Shown one piece after another: positions 35,452 to 45,721 of a stretch of DNA of 64,000 bases. Origin of the DNA: an uncultured Nitrosomonas sp. (GTDB taxonomy: Bacteria > Pseudomonadota > Gammaproteobacteria > Burkholderiales > Nitrosomonadaceae); contig CADEDO010000002.1 in the NCBI GenBank assembly GCA_902826115.1, forward strand, positions 1 through 64,000, read 5' to 3'. The position numbers and the translations under genes were made by a program. The notes under the pieces are model-generated. The model did not search any database, had not been told where the DNA came from, and saw only the letters and a program-made list of their open reading frames with translations. The number at the start of each line of letters is the position of its first letter. Within the stretch, counting starts at the first letter, position 1.

Positions 35452-36948
35452 TTAACTAGTTGCCTTAGCCTGAGTGATTAAAAATTGAGTCAATAGCGGC
35501 ACCGGCCGTCCCGTTGAGCCTTTGTCTTTACCTGATTTCCATGCCGTACCGGCAATATCCAGGTGAGCCCAGCGATATTTCTTGGTGAAACGCGATAAGA
35601 AACAGGCTGCTGTGATAGTGCCGGCAGCTCTGCCACCGATATTGGCAATATCGGCAAAATTACTTTTCAGCAGATCCTGATATTCGTCCCACAGCGGTAA
35701 TTGCCAAGCACGATCACCCGCCAGCTCACCGGCAGACAGCAATTCTTGCGCCAGCTTGTCATCATTGCTCATCAAGCCCGTCGTAGAATTCCCCAACGCA
35801 ATCACACAAGCACCGGTCAAGGTGGCAATGTCAATCACCAGTTTTGGATGGTAACGCTCTGCGTAAGTCAGTGCATCGCACAAAATCAGGCGCCCTTCCG
35901 CGTCGGTATTGAGGATTTCAATGGTTTGACCTGACATGCTGGTGACCACGTCGCCTGGTTTGGTGGCTTTGCCGCTGGGCATATTTTCAGTGGCCGGAAT
36001 AATACCGACGACATTAATAGGCAACTTCATGTCAGCCACCGCATGCAAAGTTCCCAAAACACTGGCAGCCCCGCTCATGTCGAATTTCATTTCGTCCATT
36101 TCAGCCGCAGGTTTCAATGAAATTCCACCGGTATCAAAGGTCACACCTTTGCCAACCAATACGATCGGACTGTCTTTTTTGCCTGCCCCCTGATATTCCA
36201 GTACGATCAATTTAGCGGCTTGCTCGCTGCCTTGCGCAACCGCCAGCAGAGAACCCATGCCCAATTTCTCCATATCCTTCTCTTCCAGGACAGAGGCTTT
36301 CAGTTTATGGGTTTTAGCCATATCCTTAGCCTGCTTGGCAAGATAGGTCGGCGTACAGATGTTAGGCGCAAGATTACCCAGATTTTTAGCCAGACTCATG
36401 CCATTCGCAATCGCCAAGCCTTGTTGCATAGCTTCTTCGCAGCCAGCCAACTCAGTACGATTGTTAATACACAATATCAGTTTGCGCAAACTGGGTTGAT
36501 CATTCTCTGGTTTGCTTTTCAACTGATCAAATCGATATTGATGGCTCATTCCACTAATGACAATTTGCGAAATCTTCCAGGCATCAGCACGGTCTTTGAC
36601 TGGGAAATCTGATAAAAACAAGGTTGCATCCGCCACCGCCGTTTTTTGCAATGCACTCAAAGTAGCCGTAATGGCAGCCAGAAATGTTTTTTCCTTGAAT
36701 TCCGGTTCTTTGCCTAATCCAATTAACAACACCCGCTTAAACAGAGTATCCGGTACATTGTGCAGTAATAGCGAAGAATTCGCTTTGCCATCCATATCTC
36801 CGGATGCCAGAATATTTTTTATGTAACCCTGGGTCGCTTTATCTAAAATTTTGGCTGAATCGGTCATTTTTCTTGATTCAAAGATACCGACCACCACACA
36901 AGCCCCGCGTTGTTTTTCCGGGGTTCCTACTTTTATTGCAAAATCCAC
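35452..36948 (-). CDS. pepA: Leucyl aminopeptidase
   Basis: M17 zinc/manganese aminopeptidase that removes N-terminal residues; in some bacteria it also binds DNA. I choose the GTG at 36948 (498 residues, starting MDFAIKVGTPEKQRG), which has GAGGAG six bases upstream; the longer TTG start lacks support. The catalytic signature NTDAEGRL and the KGVTFDTGGISLKP metal-site segment are intact. First gene of the pepA-holC-valS cluster. In many proteobacteria lptF lies divergently upstream; here an HDOD-GGDEF gene does. Confidence 0.95.
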   Translation of the reverse strand: MDFAIKVGTPEKQRGACVVVGIFESRKMTDSAKILDKATQGYIKNILASGDMDGKANSSLLLHNVPDTLFKRVLLIGLGKEPEFKEKTFLAAITATLSALQKTAVADATLFLSDFPVKDRADAWKISQIVISGMSHQYRFDQLKSKPENDQPSLRKLILCINNRTELAGCEEAMQQGLAIANGMSLAKNLGNLAPNICTPTYLAKQAKDMAKTHKLKASVLEEKDMEKLGMGSLLAVAQGSEQAAKLIVLEYQGAGKKDSPIVLVGKGVTFDTGGISLKPAAEMDEMKFDMSGAASVLGTLHAVADMKLPINVVGIIPATENMPSGKATKPGDVVTSMSGQTIEILNTDAEGRLILCDALTYAERYHPKLVIDIATLTGACVIALGNSTTGLMSNDDKLAQELLSAGELAGDRAWQLPLWDEYQDLLKSNFADIANIGGRAAGTITAACFLSRFTKKYRWAHLDIAGTAWKSGKDKGSTGRPVPLLTQFLITQAKATS

Positions 36949-37253
36949 TGTTGACTCCTCTATCAAGAATTTTTAAGCAACTAACGCATGTAAATATTCA
37001 CACAGTTCATCATCTTATAGCTTCTGTGGCGCAAAGCAAAACCGTCTCAGCAGATGTTACCAGCATTGCATCCATTTCGATCGAAAAATACGTGCAGACT
37101 GACAACATTTACAACAGAAAGACAATTCTTACAAATAACGACAAATATTTCTTGCTGACAATAGTGATAAAGCTGTTTTTATACTATACTCAGAAAATAA
37201 TACTTCTATTATTCAATTATATATAAGTGTTATTTCATGATAAGGATAATAAG

Positions 37254-38720
37254 ATGCTTGATGACAAGTTGAAGACGCGACTCAATTTTTGTACGACGCT
37301 GCCTAGTCTACCCGCGGTCGCCATCAAGATTATCGAACTGGCCAATGATCCGGATGCCGATATAGGGACGGTCTGTCAGTACATTTCACTCGATCCGGTA
37401 CTGTCTGCGAAATTGCTTAAAACCGCCAACGCACCTATTTATCGATCGCGCCGGGTTGCGACCAACATTCGGCAAGCCATCAGTATTTTGGGCACCCATT
37501 CGGTCATAGTCATTGCATTATCCTTTTCATTAGCCAGTTCGTTAATGAAAAAACCCTCTACTGATCTTGCGCCTACTTTTGACAGCGATATTTTTTGGCG
37601 CCGGTCCATCGCTTCCGCTTTGGCCAGTCGGGCGTTGGGAGAGAAACTGGCTCTCAGCTTTCTGGATGATTTATTTTTAGCCGGATTAGTGCAAGAAATC
37701 GGCATCCTGGCTTATTCAGCCATCATTCCAGAAGAATATAACAAAATTCTTGCGTCCACGATTGATCACGATCAATTGCTGAATGCCGAGCGTCAAATTT
37801 TAGGCGCTGGACACGATGAACTCGGCTATGCACTGCTTCAGAAATGGCATATTCCTGATTATATTGCCCTATCCTGCATCAACAGCCATAGTCAACCAAC
37901 GCCCAAGGATCTGGGTCCGACGCTACAATCCTGTGTGGCCGTGTCTCGCTACTTGGCCGATTATTTTCTATTTCCGCACGAGACGGAGAAAATGACCGCG
38001 CTAACGGAAACAGCACACAACTGGCTTGGGTTGGATCACGCAGCACTCATCGACGTGATTAAAATCATGGAGGTGAGCCTAAAATCCGTTGAGGATCTGT
38101 TTGATATTAGCATTCATGATGCATTGGAAGCCGATGGTGTCCTGGCTCAAGCTAAAGAACTACTCATGATACATAGTTTGGCCAGAATGAAGGAGCTGGA
38201 AGAAAAATCGCAACGGGATGGACTGACCGGTGCCTATAATCGCATGTATTTTGACGAAACCCTGCGACGTGAATTTAATCTGGCAACCCAATATCATTTG
38301 CCTTTGACGATCGCGATTATCGATTTGGATCATTTTAAAAAAGTCAATGACACCCATGGGCATCTGGCAGGAGACTCGCTGTTGGTGACGGTCGTGAAAA
38401 CCGTTTGTGCGCAGATTCGCCAGGATGACACATTGAGCCGCTACGGCGGCGAGGAATTTGCTTTGATTTTACCCGGCACAACATTGGAAGCTTCAAGAAA
38501 TCTCATTGCCCGTTTAAAAGAGGCGATTACTGAAATCGCTTATGAACTGGACGACAGTTGCATCATCCAAATCACGGCATCGATTGGCGTCGCAGCCTAT
38601 CATGAAGGATCAACCACTTTTAATGAACCGCTGGACATGATTAAAGCAGCCGATTCGGCTTTATATGCGGCGAAACATGCTGGACGCAATCGCATTGTCG
38701 AATGGAATTCACTGCTTTAA
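37254..38720 (+). CDS. HDOD-GGDEF diguanylate cyclase
   Basis: A soluble protein of 488 residues with an N-terminal HDOD domain (about 10-270; LPSLPAVAIKIIELANDP, VLSAKLLKTANAP) and a C-terminal GGDEF domain (about 315-488). The active site is RYGGEEF and an RxxD inhibitory site (RQDD) lies five residues before it, so it is probably an active, feedback-inhibited cyclase making cyclic-di-GMP. The ATG at 37254 is preferred since AAGGA lies seven bases ahead; an ATG 27 bases upstream has no such site. HDOD domains usually sense signals or bind partners. Confidence 0.92.
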   Translation: MLDDKLKTRLNFCTTLPSLPAVAIKIIELANDPDADIGTVCQYISLDPVLSAKLLKTANAPIYRSRRVATNIRQAISILGTHSVIVIALSFSLASSLMKKPSTDLAPTFDSDIFWRRSIASALASRALGEKLALSFLDDLFLAGLVQEIGILAYSAIIPEEYNKILASTIDHDQLLNAERQILGAGHDELGYALLQKWHIPDYIALSCINSHSQPTPKDLGPTLQSCVAVSRYLADYFLFPHETEKMTALTETAHNWLGLDHAALIDVIKIMEVSLKSVEDLFDISIHDALEADGVLAQAKELLMIHSLARMKELEEKSQRDGLTGAYNRMYFDETLRREFNLATQYHLPLTIAIIDLDHFKKVNDTHGHLAGDSLLVTVVKTVCAQIRQDDTLSRYGGEEFALILPGTTLEASRNLIARLKEAITEIAYELDDSCIIQITASIGVAAYHEGSTTFNEPLDMIKAADSALYAAKHAGRNRIVEWNSLL

Positions 38721-38771
38721 ATATTTTGCACTCAGTCAGTTGTCTATCTATATCTAATATCTTGCACATTT

Positions 38772-39602
38772 ATGAATCTAATTATCCAAGGACTGGACGT
38801 AAACAATAGTGATCTGCGGGAACTCGCAAAACTCTCTCAGGCAGATGGAATTGAACGAATTACCGGTCAAGCCTTTCGCATAACCAATGCTACTCATTCG
38901 GAACAGATTGCAGAATATTGCACGCAAGCCGAGCTGGACTTTGCATTTGTCAATCCTAAACAAAAACTCTCAGATTTTAAATTGATTGCCATGGATATGG
39001 ATTCAACACTGCTGGCAATTGAATCTATTGATGAAATTGCTGACATGCACAATATCAAGCCACAAGTGGCCGCCATTACCCTGCAAACCATGCGCGGTGA
39101 GATCAGTTTTGAGGAAAGCATCACGCGCCGCACCGCATTATTGCAGGGTGTGCATCAGGATGCATTGCAAAAAGTCTATGATGAACGCGTCAAACTGAGT
39201 CCTGGGGCTGAAAAAATGCTGCAGCAGGCAAAGTTATCCGGACTAAAAACCATGGTAATTTCAGGCGGTTTTACATTCTTTACCGACCGGATCAAAACAA
39301 AATTGGCATTCGATTATGCGGCTGCCAACGTTCTGGAAATTGATAACCAGCATTTGACCGGCAAAGTTATTGGAAAAATTCTTGGTAGAGAAGGCAAAGC
39401 GGAAATACTGAAGCAAGTCAGTAAAGAATTAGGTGTGGGGCGTGAACAAATTATCGCATTGGGTGATGGCGCTAACGATTTGGATATGTTGGCCGAGGCC
39501 GGCGTCAGCATCGCTTATCATGCGAAACCCATTGTAAAAGAGAACGCCACCTATTCAATCAGCTATGTGGGTTTGGATGGCATTATTAATTTATTTAATT
39601 GA
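38772..39602 (+). CDS. serB: Phosphoserine phosphatase
   Basis: Last enzyme of serine synthesis (phosphoserine to serine), a HAD-superfamily phosphatase. The 276-residue protein has an N-terminal ACT-like region (about 1-70), then the HAD motifs: MDMDSTLL (nucleophile Asp), VISGGFTFF, and GDGANDLDMLAEAGVSIAYHAKP. No good ribosome binding site is visible before the ATG. It ends in a hairpin terminator shared with the convergent malic enzyme gene. Confidence 0.95.
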   Translation: MNLIIQGLDVNNSDLRELAKLSQADGIERITGQAFRITNATHSEQIAEYCTQAELDFAFVNPKQKLSDFKLIAMDMDSTLLAIESIDEIADMHNIKPQVAAITLQTMRGEISFEESITRRTALLQGVHQDALQKVYDERVKLSPGAEKMLQQAKLSGLKTMVISGGFTFFTDRIKTKLAFDYAAANVLEIDNQHLTGKVIGKILGREGKAEILKQVSKELGVGREQIIALGDGANDLDMLAEAGVSIAYHAKPIVKENATYSISYVGLDGIINLFN

Positions 39603-39613
39603 TTAATTGCGCA

Positions 39614-39644
39614 CGACGATGATCGATTGAAGCTGATCATCGTC
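39614..39644. terminator. Bidirectional hairpin between serB and malic enzyme genes
   Basis: A perfect 11-bp stem, CGACGATGATC with GATCATCGTCG, and a 9-nt loop, 11 bp after the serB stop and 8 bp before the malic enzyme stop. It can serve both convergent genes, although U tracts are short. Confidence 0.6.
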
Positions 39645-39652
39645 GCTATTGC

Positions 39653-41269
39653 CTAATAATTCGGTTCATACATGAGCGAATGAATATAACTTTCCAGATC
39701 ATTTGGCAATTCAACATTGGTTAATCCTTCGCTGACGGCCACACGACAAACTGCAACAGCAATTGCGTGCGACACTTCACGCACACGCGTTAACGAAGGA
39801 TAAATTGCTCCCGTGGCTATTTCTTGTTCGGTCACAATACTGGCCAACACCTCGGCAGCAGCCAAAAACATACCTTGCGAAATCAATCGGGCCGAACTGG
39901 CATAAACCCCAAGACCTATGCCTGGAAAGATATAGGCATTATTACCCTGTGCGGGCCTGAAAAGCTTATCCTCATACTGCACAGGATTAAACGGACTACC
40001 ACTGGCAAAGATGACCCGCCCATCGCTCCATTGATAGGCCTGTTCTGCAGTGCACTCCGTATGTGAGGTAGGATTCGACAACGCAATAATCACCGGGCGC
40101 TCATTCACTGTCGCCATCTTGCGCACAACCGCCTCATCAAATGTCCCAGCCACACCGGTTGCACCAATTAACACATCCGGTTTAATAGCACCAATGGCAT
40201 CCACAAAGCCGCATGCCGCATGCGCATGAGCAAACGGCCTGATGCGCGGCTTGATATTTTGATTGTCTGATGTCACCAAGCCTTTGCGATCAATAAACCA
40301 CAGTCGCTCTTGTGCTTGCTGTTGACTGAGTCCCGCGGCACAAAATGCATCCACCACCAGTTCTGCAATACCGCCAGCGGCAGAGCCCGTGCCTAGAAAC
40401 ATAATGTTCAGATCGGAAAATTGCTTATGGGTAATGCGACATGACGTATAAATCCCCGCCAGCGTTACGGCGGCGGTGCCTTGTATATCATCATTAAAAC
40501 AACGCATTTTTTTGCCATACATATCCAAAAACTCAAATGCATGTGGCGTCAAGAAATCCTCAAACTGAATCAGTGCATGTGGAAAACGGTATTGCACCGC
40601 ATCGACAAATTCATCCACAAGCGATCGATATTCATCCCCTTGTATACGGGGATGTGGGTAGCCTAGATACAACGGGTCTTCACGCAAGGCGATATTATTC
40701 GTGCCCACATCTAGCATGATAGGCATGCATTGCGCTGGATTAATACCAGCACAGGCTACGTACAGAGCCACTTTACCAATAGGGATTCCCATCCCATTGG
40801 CACCGAGATCCCCCAAACCCAAAATGCGCTCCCCATCGGTCACTACAATCACTCGAATGTCTTTTTCGGGCCAATTTCCCAGAATGGTTGCAATATCGCC
40901 TCGATCCTCAGGCGTGATATAAAATCCCTGTGGATTCCTGAAAATATGTGCAAATTCTTTGCACGCCTCGCCTACGGTCGGGGTATAGACCAAAGGCATG
41001 ATTTCTTCGATATGATCAAGCATCATTCGATAAAAAAGCCGCTGATTACGCTCTAGCAGCGCATTTAAAAAAATATATTTTTCTATGTCGCTGCTTTTGC
41101 AACGCATGCTACCCAGAACGCGTGCGATTTGTTTATTGATATCCGCTACATCATACGGAATCAATCCACGCAAACCATATTGCTTGCGCTCCTCGCGCGT
41201 AAACGCGGTCGATTTTGTCAATGCAGGGTCAACCAACAGAGCCTTTCCATGCAAATTTCTCATGTTCAT
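39653..41269 (-). CDS. maeA: NAD-dependent malic enzyme
   Basis: Oxidative decarboxylation of malate to pyruvate. The 538-residue length and motifs fit the large (MaeA/SfcA-like) type: MPLVYTPTVGEACKEFAHI, VVTDGERILGLGDLGANGMGIPIGK, FNDDIQGTAAVTLAGIY, and the nucleotide-binding FLGTGSAAGGIAEL. NAD rather than NADP preference is inferred from the type. It may feed pyruvate into biosynthesis together with FumC. Two start ATGs lie two codons apart. Confidence 0.92.
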   Translation of the reverse strand: MNMRNLHGKALLVDPALTKSTAFTREERKQYGLRGLIPYDVADINKQIARVLGSMRCKSSDIEKYIFLNALLERNQRLFYRMMLDHIEEIMPLVYTPTVGEACKEFAHIFRNPQGFYITPEDRGDIATILGNWPEKDIRVIVVTDGERILGLGDLGANGMGIPIGKVALYVACAGINPAQCMPIMLDVGTNNIALREDPLYLGYPHPRIQGDEYRSLVDEFVDAVQYRFPHALIQFEDFLTPHAFEFLDMYGKKMRCFNDDIQGTAAVTLAGIYTSCRITHKQFSDLNIMFLGTGSAAGGIAELVVDAFCAAGLSQQQAQERLWFIDRKGLVTSDNQNIKPRIRPFAHAHAACGFVDAIGAIKPDVLIGATGVAGTFDEAVVRKMATVNERPVIIALSNPTSHTECTAEQAYQWSDGRVIFASGSPFNPVQYEDKLFRPAQGNNAYIFPGIGLGVYASSARLISQGMFLAAAEVLASIVTEQEIATGAIYPSLTRVREVSHAIAVAVCRVAVSEGLTNVELPNDLESYIHSLMYEPNY

Positions 41270-41496
41270 TCACATCTCCAAGCTAAATTCTCTTTCCAAT
41301 GAATGGTATAAACAATTTCACTCAATACAGAATTGGACATTCCGAACAGTGAAAGATAAACTTATCTATCCGGTAAAAATGTGTTTTATAAATTTATTTT
41401 CACCACGCACATTAAGGAATCAGTTTAGTCTTTCTAATCTACAATTGCAGATCTTTTAACGAAACCTTCTTTTCAAGAACGACCCTAATTAAAACT

Positions 41497-41922
41497 ATGA
41501 ATCAATCACCCTTTCCAATCCCAAATCCAAATTTATACACTGAAGAAGAAGTTGCCCAGCTTGTCCATCAATTTTATGCAAAAGCCAGGAAAGATCCTGG
41601 ATTGGGTCCTATTTTTGAGGCACATGTCATTGATTGGGATGCTCATTTCGTGCAAATGACTAATTTCTGGTCAGCTCAATTGCGCGGAACCAGTCGGTTT
41701 CGCGGAGCGCCAATGCCAAAACATATTGTTCTACCTGATCTTACCGCAGAATTATTTGAGCGCTGGCTGCAGCTCTTTAAACAAACCACCGAGGAATTAG
41801 GCAATCCCAATTTACAACAGCATGCTAACGCAGTAGCCACCTTTATCGCCGGTAGACTGTGGCAAGGTTATCAGATGAATAATTATCCAGATAAGCAACT
41901 TGAAACACTACGTACTGTCTAA
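41497..41922 (+). CDS. Truncated haemoglobin, group III
   Basis: A 141-residue 2-on-2 globin. The pattern is that of group III: YTEEEVAQLVHQFYAKARKDPGLGPIF, DWDAHFVQMTNFWSAQLRGT, then FRGAPMPKHIVLP, and the C-terminal helix with RLWQGYQ. The haem-binding proximal histidine and distal residues are not proved from sequence. Related proteins bind O2 or NO; in an ammonia oxidiser, NO handling is a reasonable guess. It stands alone between convergent and unlinked genes. Confidence 0.88.
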   Translation: MNQSPFPIPNPNLYTEEEVAQLVHQFYAKARKDPGLGPIFEAHVIDWDAHFVQMTNFWSAQLRGTSRFRGAPMPKHIVLPDLTAELFERWLQLFKQTTEELGNPNLQQHANAVATFIAGRLWQGYQMNNYPDKQLETLRTV

Positions 41923-42157
41923 TCCATTGAATTATAAAGTAGTTAACAGTTTTAAATTTTAATACTCCCGGTCACAGCGATAGGAAAGCTGATTAATTGC
42001 GCAGCCACAATATATGCTGGCTTTCAATCGGCATTCTCTTCCGAACTCGAGAAAGTAGTTCTTTAAATATTAAAAAGAGATAATAAAGTATCCTTATTCG
42101 ATTCTATTCTTACCTTGACAGCACTGTAATATTCTTTATGTCATAAGGATATTTGCA

Positions 42158-43825
42158 TTGAAAAGTATAAAAAACAAAATTATTGTTTTTTCCATTCTTG
42201 CCACTTTAATCCCGTCATTAGGATTAGGTATACTGTCGTTTCAACAAAATGAAACGATGATCAGTGAAAATGTAACTCGTGAATTACGTGCACTGGCAAA
42301 TCACGCTAGCCGGGAATTTGATCTTTGGATTAAAGATCAAATTTACATCGCGCGCGAACTTTCAACTTCAAAAATCCTTATTGAAGGATTATCTTCAATT
42401 AATCAGAGCCAATCTCAGCAAAATAAAAATATTGCACAGCAAAAAGTGCTGGAGTACTACCTAAAATCTGTCTATAAGAAATTAGAAACAGTACAAGAAC
42501 TTACTGTAGTTGATATAGACGGCAGTATTATTGCCAGCAATGTTGAATCCCCTGTCCCGGTCATCCTCCCACAAAATTGGCCAGAAAGCGCATCCATACA
42601 AGGTGATGTGGTTGTTCCACCGCATTGGAATACCCATTACGCAACGGCGACGCTCAGTATTTCAGTTCCGATATTATCAGTTGATGATTTTATCCTGGGC
42701 GCGTTGATCGTCACATTCGATTTGCACAATATTCAATCCAGTTTAAAGGATACCGTCAAATCTCCACCGGGTGACGTGCTATTACTCGATAAAGATGGCA
42801 ATGTGATGTTAGCAAGCGGCGATCTTTTAGCCCCCGATACCAATCAAGCGCTATCGCTTGATCCAGTGATATTGAAACGATTACAGGATAATCCGGGTGA
42901 ATATGAAATCTTTCATGGGATATCACAAGAAAAAGTCATCGGTTTAGCCTATACGTCGAAAAAACCGCCACTTACAATCATCGCCAACAGGAGCTATCAG
43001 TCTGTATATGCGACTTGGGAGGAGCAACGGAATTTATTTATCAGTTTGATTGGCATTATTCTTCTATTGGTAACCGCGATCGCTTTACAAATGGGCCGCA
43101 CGATAGTTGTTCCTTTACGTAAATTGATCAATGCAACTGAGAAAATTGTAAAAGGAGATCTTAACGTCGAGCTAACTATCGAGCAGCGCGATGAATTGGG
43201 TCAATTGACACGCATGTTTAATCAAATGACTGACAAGTTGCGTCAAAATCAGGATGAAATTACCGCTGCCAGTACCGTGATGCAGCAAAAAAATCAGTTA
43301 CTGGAAAAATTATCGGTAACTGATAGCCTCACTGGTCTTTATAATCGCAACAAACTGAATTTGATCATTAAAGATCAGCTGGCGCGATATGAACGCAATA
43401 AGCGCTCTTTTGCCGTTCTTATGATCGATGTCGATTATTTTAAAACGCTCAATGACAGTCTCGGACATATTGCCGGGGATGAAATATTGACTTCGGTAGC
43501 CAAAAAAATTTCTCAATGCATTCGCAGCGTTGATTTTGCAGCTCGCTATGGTGGCGACGAATTTATTGTAATATTAACTGAGACGACTGTTGATGAAGCA
43601 ATGAAAACAGCAGAACGCATACGGCTTCATGTGGCTAGTATTTATTGTCATACTATCAATGAAACAGTTCGAGTCACGTTGAGTATCGGTATTATACAAA
43701 GCGAACCCGAAGACACCTCATTAACAACACTACTTGCCCGGGTAGATAGCGCACTGTATGAAGCTAAACATGCCGGACGCAATCAGGCATACTGCATACA
43801 ACCTAAATCTTGCGCTGTATCATAA
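42158..43825 (+). CDS. Membrane diguanylate cyclase (CACHE-like sensor, HAMP, GGDEF)
   Basis: A 555-residue inner membrane protein: TM1 (about 7-27), a periplasmic sensor of about 260 residues with the layout of a double CACHE domain (VVDIDGSIIASNV, LLDKDGNVMLASGD), TM2 (about 289-310), a HAMP linker (about 312-365), a short coiled coil, and a GGDEF domain (about 385-550) with RYGGDEF and the RxxD site (RSVD) five residues before. It should make cyclic-di-GMP on an external cue, with product inhibition. The start is TTG at 42158, with AAGGA about 9 nt ahead; a nearby ATG runs into a stop at once. Confidence 0.92.
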   Translation: MKSIKNKIIVFSILATLIPSLGLGILSFQQNETMISENVTRELRALANHASREFDLWIKDQIYIARELSTSKILIEGLSSINQSQSQQNKNIAQQKVLEYYLKSVYKKLETVQELTVVDIDGSIIASNVESPVPVILPQNWPESASIQGDVVVPPHWNTHYATATLSISVPILSVDDFILGALIVTFDLHNIQSSLKDTVKSPPGDVLLLDKDGNVMLASGDLLAPDTNQALSLDPVILKRLQDNPGEYEIFHGISQEKVIGLAYTSKKPPLTIIANRSYQSVYATWEEQRNLFISLIGIILLLVTAIALQMGRTIVVPLRKLINATEKIVKGDLNVELTIEQRDELGQLTRMFNQMTDKLRQNQDEITAASTVMQQKNQLLEKLSVTDSLTGLYNRNKLNLIIKDQLARYERNKRSFAVLMIDVDYFKTLNDSLGHIAGDEILTSVAKKISQCIRSVDFAARYGGDEFIVILTETTVDEAMKTAERIRLHVASIYCHTINETVRVTLSIGIIQSEPEDTSLTTLLARVDSALYEAKHAGRNQAYCIQPKSCAVS

Positions 43826-43831
43826 AATTAA

Positions 43832-44629
43832 CTACGGATTACGATTTTCCTCTACTTCCAACGTAGAGCTGAGCACCCATCCTTGTTTGTCGGCGACCTG
43901 AACTCGAAGCCAAGAACCATGGTTGGCATTCGCTACCAGCAGGGTGTTTTTCTTTAACACACTTAAAATTTTTGCCTGGGCATTGGGATCTTTGCGCAAT
44001 TTAACACTCGTCTTAGTACGTAATTTTACTGGCGTGTTAAATTCAATCAGCATAGGGGTTATATTGGAAGCTTTCTTACGATTCTGATCGGATATCAAAC
44101 TCAGCAGATGATTGGCTTGCGCTACTTGATTCATCGCAGAAGCATAATGATCTTTTTCGTAAAATGACGTGGCCGTTTCTAATAAACGTTGCGCCTGAGC
44201 CTGCAATATCTGGTCCGATGGAGAGATTTTTGCTTGTTTTGAATTTTCCAAAGCGACTTCTAACTCGGCAATAGCTGAGGCCGTACTGGGCTTGGTTGCT
44301 AACCGATGCAACTTCACCTGAGCTCTGGTGACTTCTTTATTCGCTTCCCGGAGCACATTGGCTTGATTCTGCTGGCGTATATTTTGATTTTTTATCAGTG
44401 TGTCTTTTTCAGCGATCAATTTCTCTAAACGCGCAATTTCAGTTTTTAGCTCCTCGTATTGTGCAGTGGGTGCCGGCACTGGCTCAACCACTGACTCGAC
44501 CATCGGCTCTTTGGGAATAACACAGCCGAATAAATTCAATACCAGTAAAACAAAGGCCAGTTTATAAAACACTCCATAAAGGACTTTGAATGAGCAAAAT
44601 GATGGCGCTTGTTCTTGTATTCTCATCAT
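43832..44629 (-). CDS. Lipoprotein with SH3b domain
   Basis: A lipoprotein: a hydrophobic N-terminus ends in LNLFGC, the lipobox. Then comes a long coiled coil (about 45-115, YEELKTEIARLEKLIAEKDTLIK), a helical repeat-like middle (LLETATSFYEKDHYASAMNQVAQ), and a C-terminal SH3b domain (about 200-262; KTSVKLRKDPNAQAKILSVLKKN, SWLRVQVADKQGWVLS) that may bind peptidoglycan. The ATG at 44629 has AGGAAA ahead; an upstream frame to 44683 exists but adds unlike sequence. Role: probably a cell envelope factor. Confidence 0.8.
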   Translation of the reverse strand: MMRIQEQAPSFCSFKVLYGVFYKLAFVLLVLNLFGCVIPKEPMVESVVEPVPAPTAQYEELKTEIARLEKLIAEKDTLIKNQNIRQQNQANVLREANKEVTRAQVKLHRLATKPSTASAIAELEVALENSKQAKISPSDQILQAQAQRLLETATSFYEKDHYASAMNQVAQANHLLSLISDQNRKKASNITPMLIEFNTPVKLRTKTSVKLRKDPNAQAKILSVLKKNTLLVANANHGSWLRVQVADKQGWVLSSTLEVEENRNP

Positions 44630-44741
44630 CACATTTTCCTGTAATCCCCGGTTAGTCAGATAATTTTCTGCAAAGTATGGCAATAACTAAAAAATTCGAG
44701 CATTAAACAACTGGCAAATCATCAGAGAAATAAACCAAGAA

Positions 44742-45581
44742 CTAGCGGCTTAGTATGATTTCCAACACAAATTTGCTACCAATATAGGCAAGCAATAAGG
44801 TTACAAATCCCGTCAATGTCCAGCGAATAGCTATTCTGCCTCGCCAACCATACAGTTGCCGACCCATTAGAAGCGCAGCAAATACACCCCAGGAAATAAA
44901 GCCAAAAAGCGTTTTATGTGAAAATGTCAGCGGTTGACCAAAGACCTCTTTTGAGAAAACAGCACCGCTTAAAAGCGTCAAAGTCAACAAGACAAAGCCA
45001 ATCCATATGATACGGAACAATAGCTTTTCCATCGCTAGAAGAGGGGGCAGATTGGTCAATATCGAGCGGGTTGCTGGATGATGTAAATGACGTTCCACCA
45101 CAGTCATTAATAAAGCATGCAACGCGGCTATCGTTAACAAGCTATAGGCCATCATAGCAACCAGCAAATGTGCCTTAAATGCAGGTAATTCTGTGTTTTC
45201 GAGCGGTCGCAGGGATGGAAACACTAACGGTAGGAAAATCGCAATCGCTGATACCGCAGCGACTGGCGCGACTAGGGTTTGCAATCCTTGCAAGCGACTA
45301 AAAAATCCTGAAAACCAATAAATAAATGCTGTTAACCAAACAATTGATGAAATTGCATTGCCCAAACCAAAACTTAGCCCTGCTCCCACAAACATCGAAT
45401 GGTAAAGAGTGACCGCGTGCAACGCTAAAGGGGCAAGCATGGCATAATGTCCCCAAGTGACAGCTACATGAGAACTCGTACTTGAAGCTGTTGGCGATTG
45501 ATTCGTAGTATTGCGCCAAAAATACCACCCGATCAGTATATAAAGCAAAAAGGCTGCGAGATAAGTTAAAATGCTGGTCAT
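44742..45581 (-). CDS. CcsA/YpjD-like cytochrome c assembly-type membrane protein
   Basis: A 279-residue membrane protein with about eight hydrophobic segments. AHLLVAMMAYSLLTIAALHALLM and LTFSHKTLFGFISWGVFAALL are typical of the CcsA/CcmC/YpjD family, with histidines that bind or pass haem. Its place directly divergent from ffh matches ypjD (corE) of E. coli, so I prefer the YpjD-like branch over true CcsA. The ATG at 45581 begins MTSILTYLAAFLLYI; the longer frame starts with unlikely sequence. Confidence 0.85.
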   Translation of the reverse strand: MTSILTYLAAFLLYILIGWYFWRNTTNQSPTASSTSSHVAVTWGHYAMLAPLALHAVTLYHSMFVGAGLSFGLGNAISSIVWLTAFIYWFSGFFSRLQGLQTLVAPVAAVSAIAIFLPLVFPSLRPLENTELPAFKAHLLVAMMAYSLLTIAALHALLMTVVERHLHHPATRSILTNLPPLLAMEKLLFRIIWIGFVLLTLTLLSGAVFSKEVFGQPLTFSHKTLFGFISWGVFAALLMGRQLYGWRGRIAIRWTLTGFVTLLLAYIGSKFVLEIILSR

Positions 45582-45721
45582 CGATATAACAAATTTTAAT
45601 TGGCAGAAATTACTGTTTAGTCTACATGGCACGCTTGCAAATTCAAAGAGCTAACCCAGATTTTATTGAATTCAAACGATCACATTATTCTACACTGATC
45701 TATTATTAAGAGGTTTTAAGT

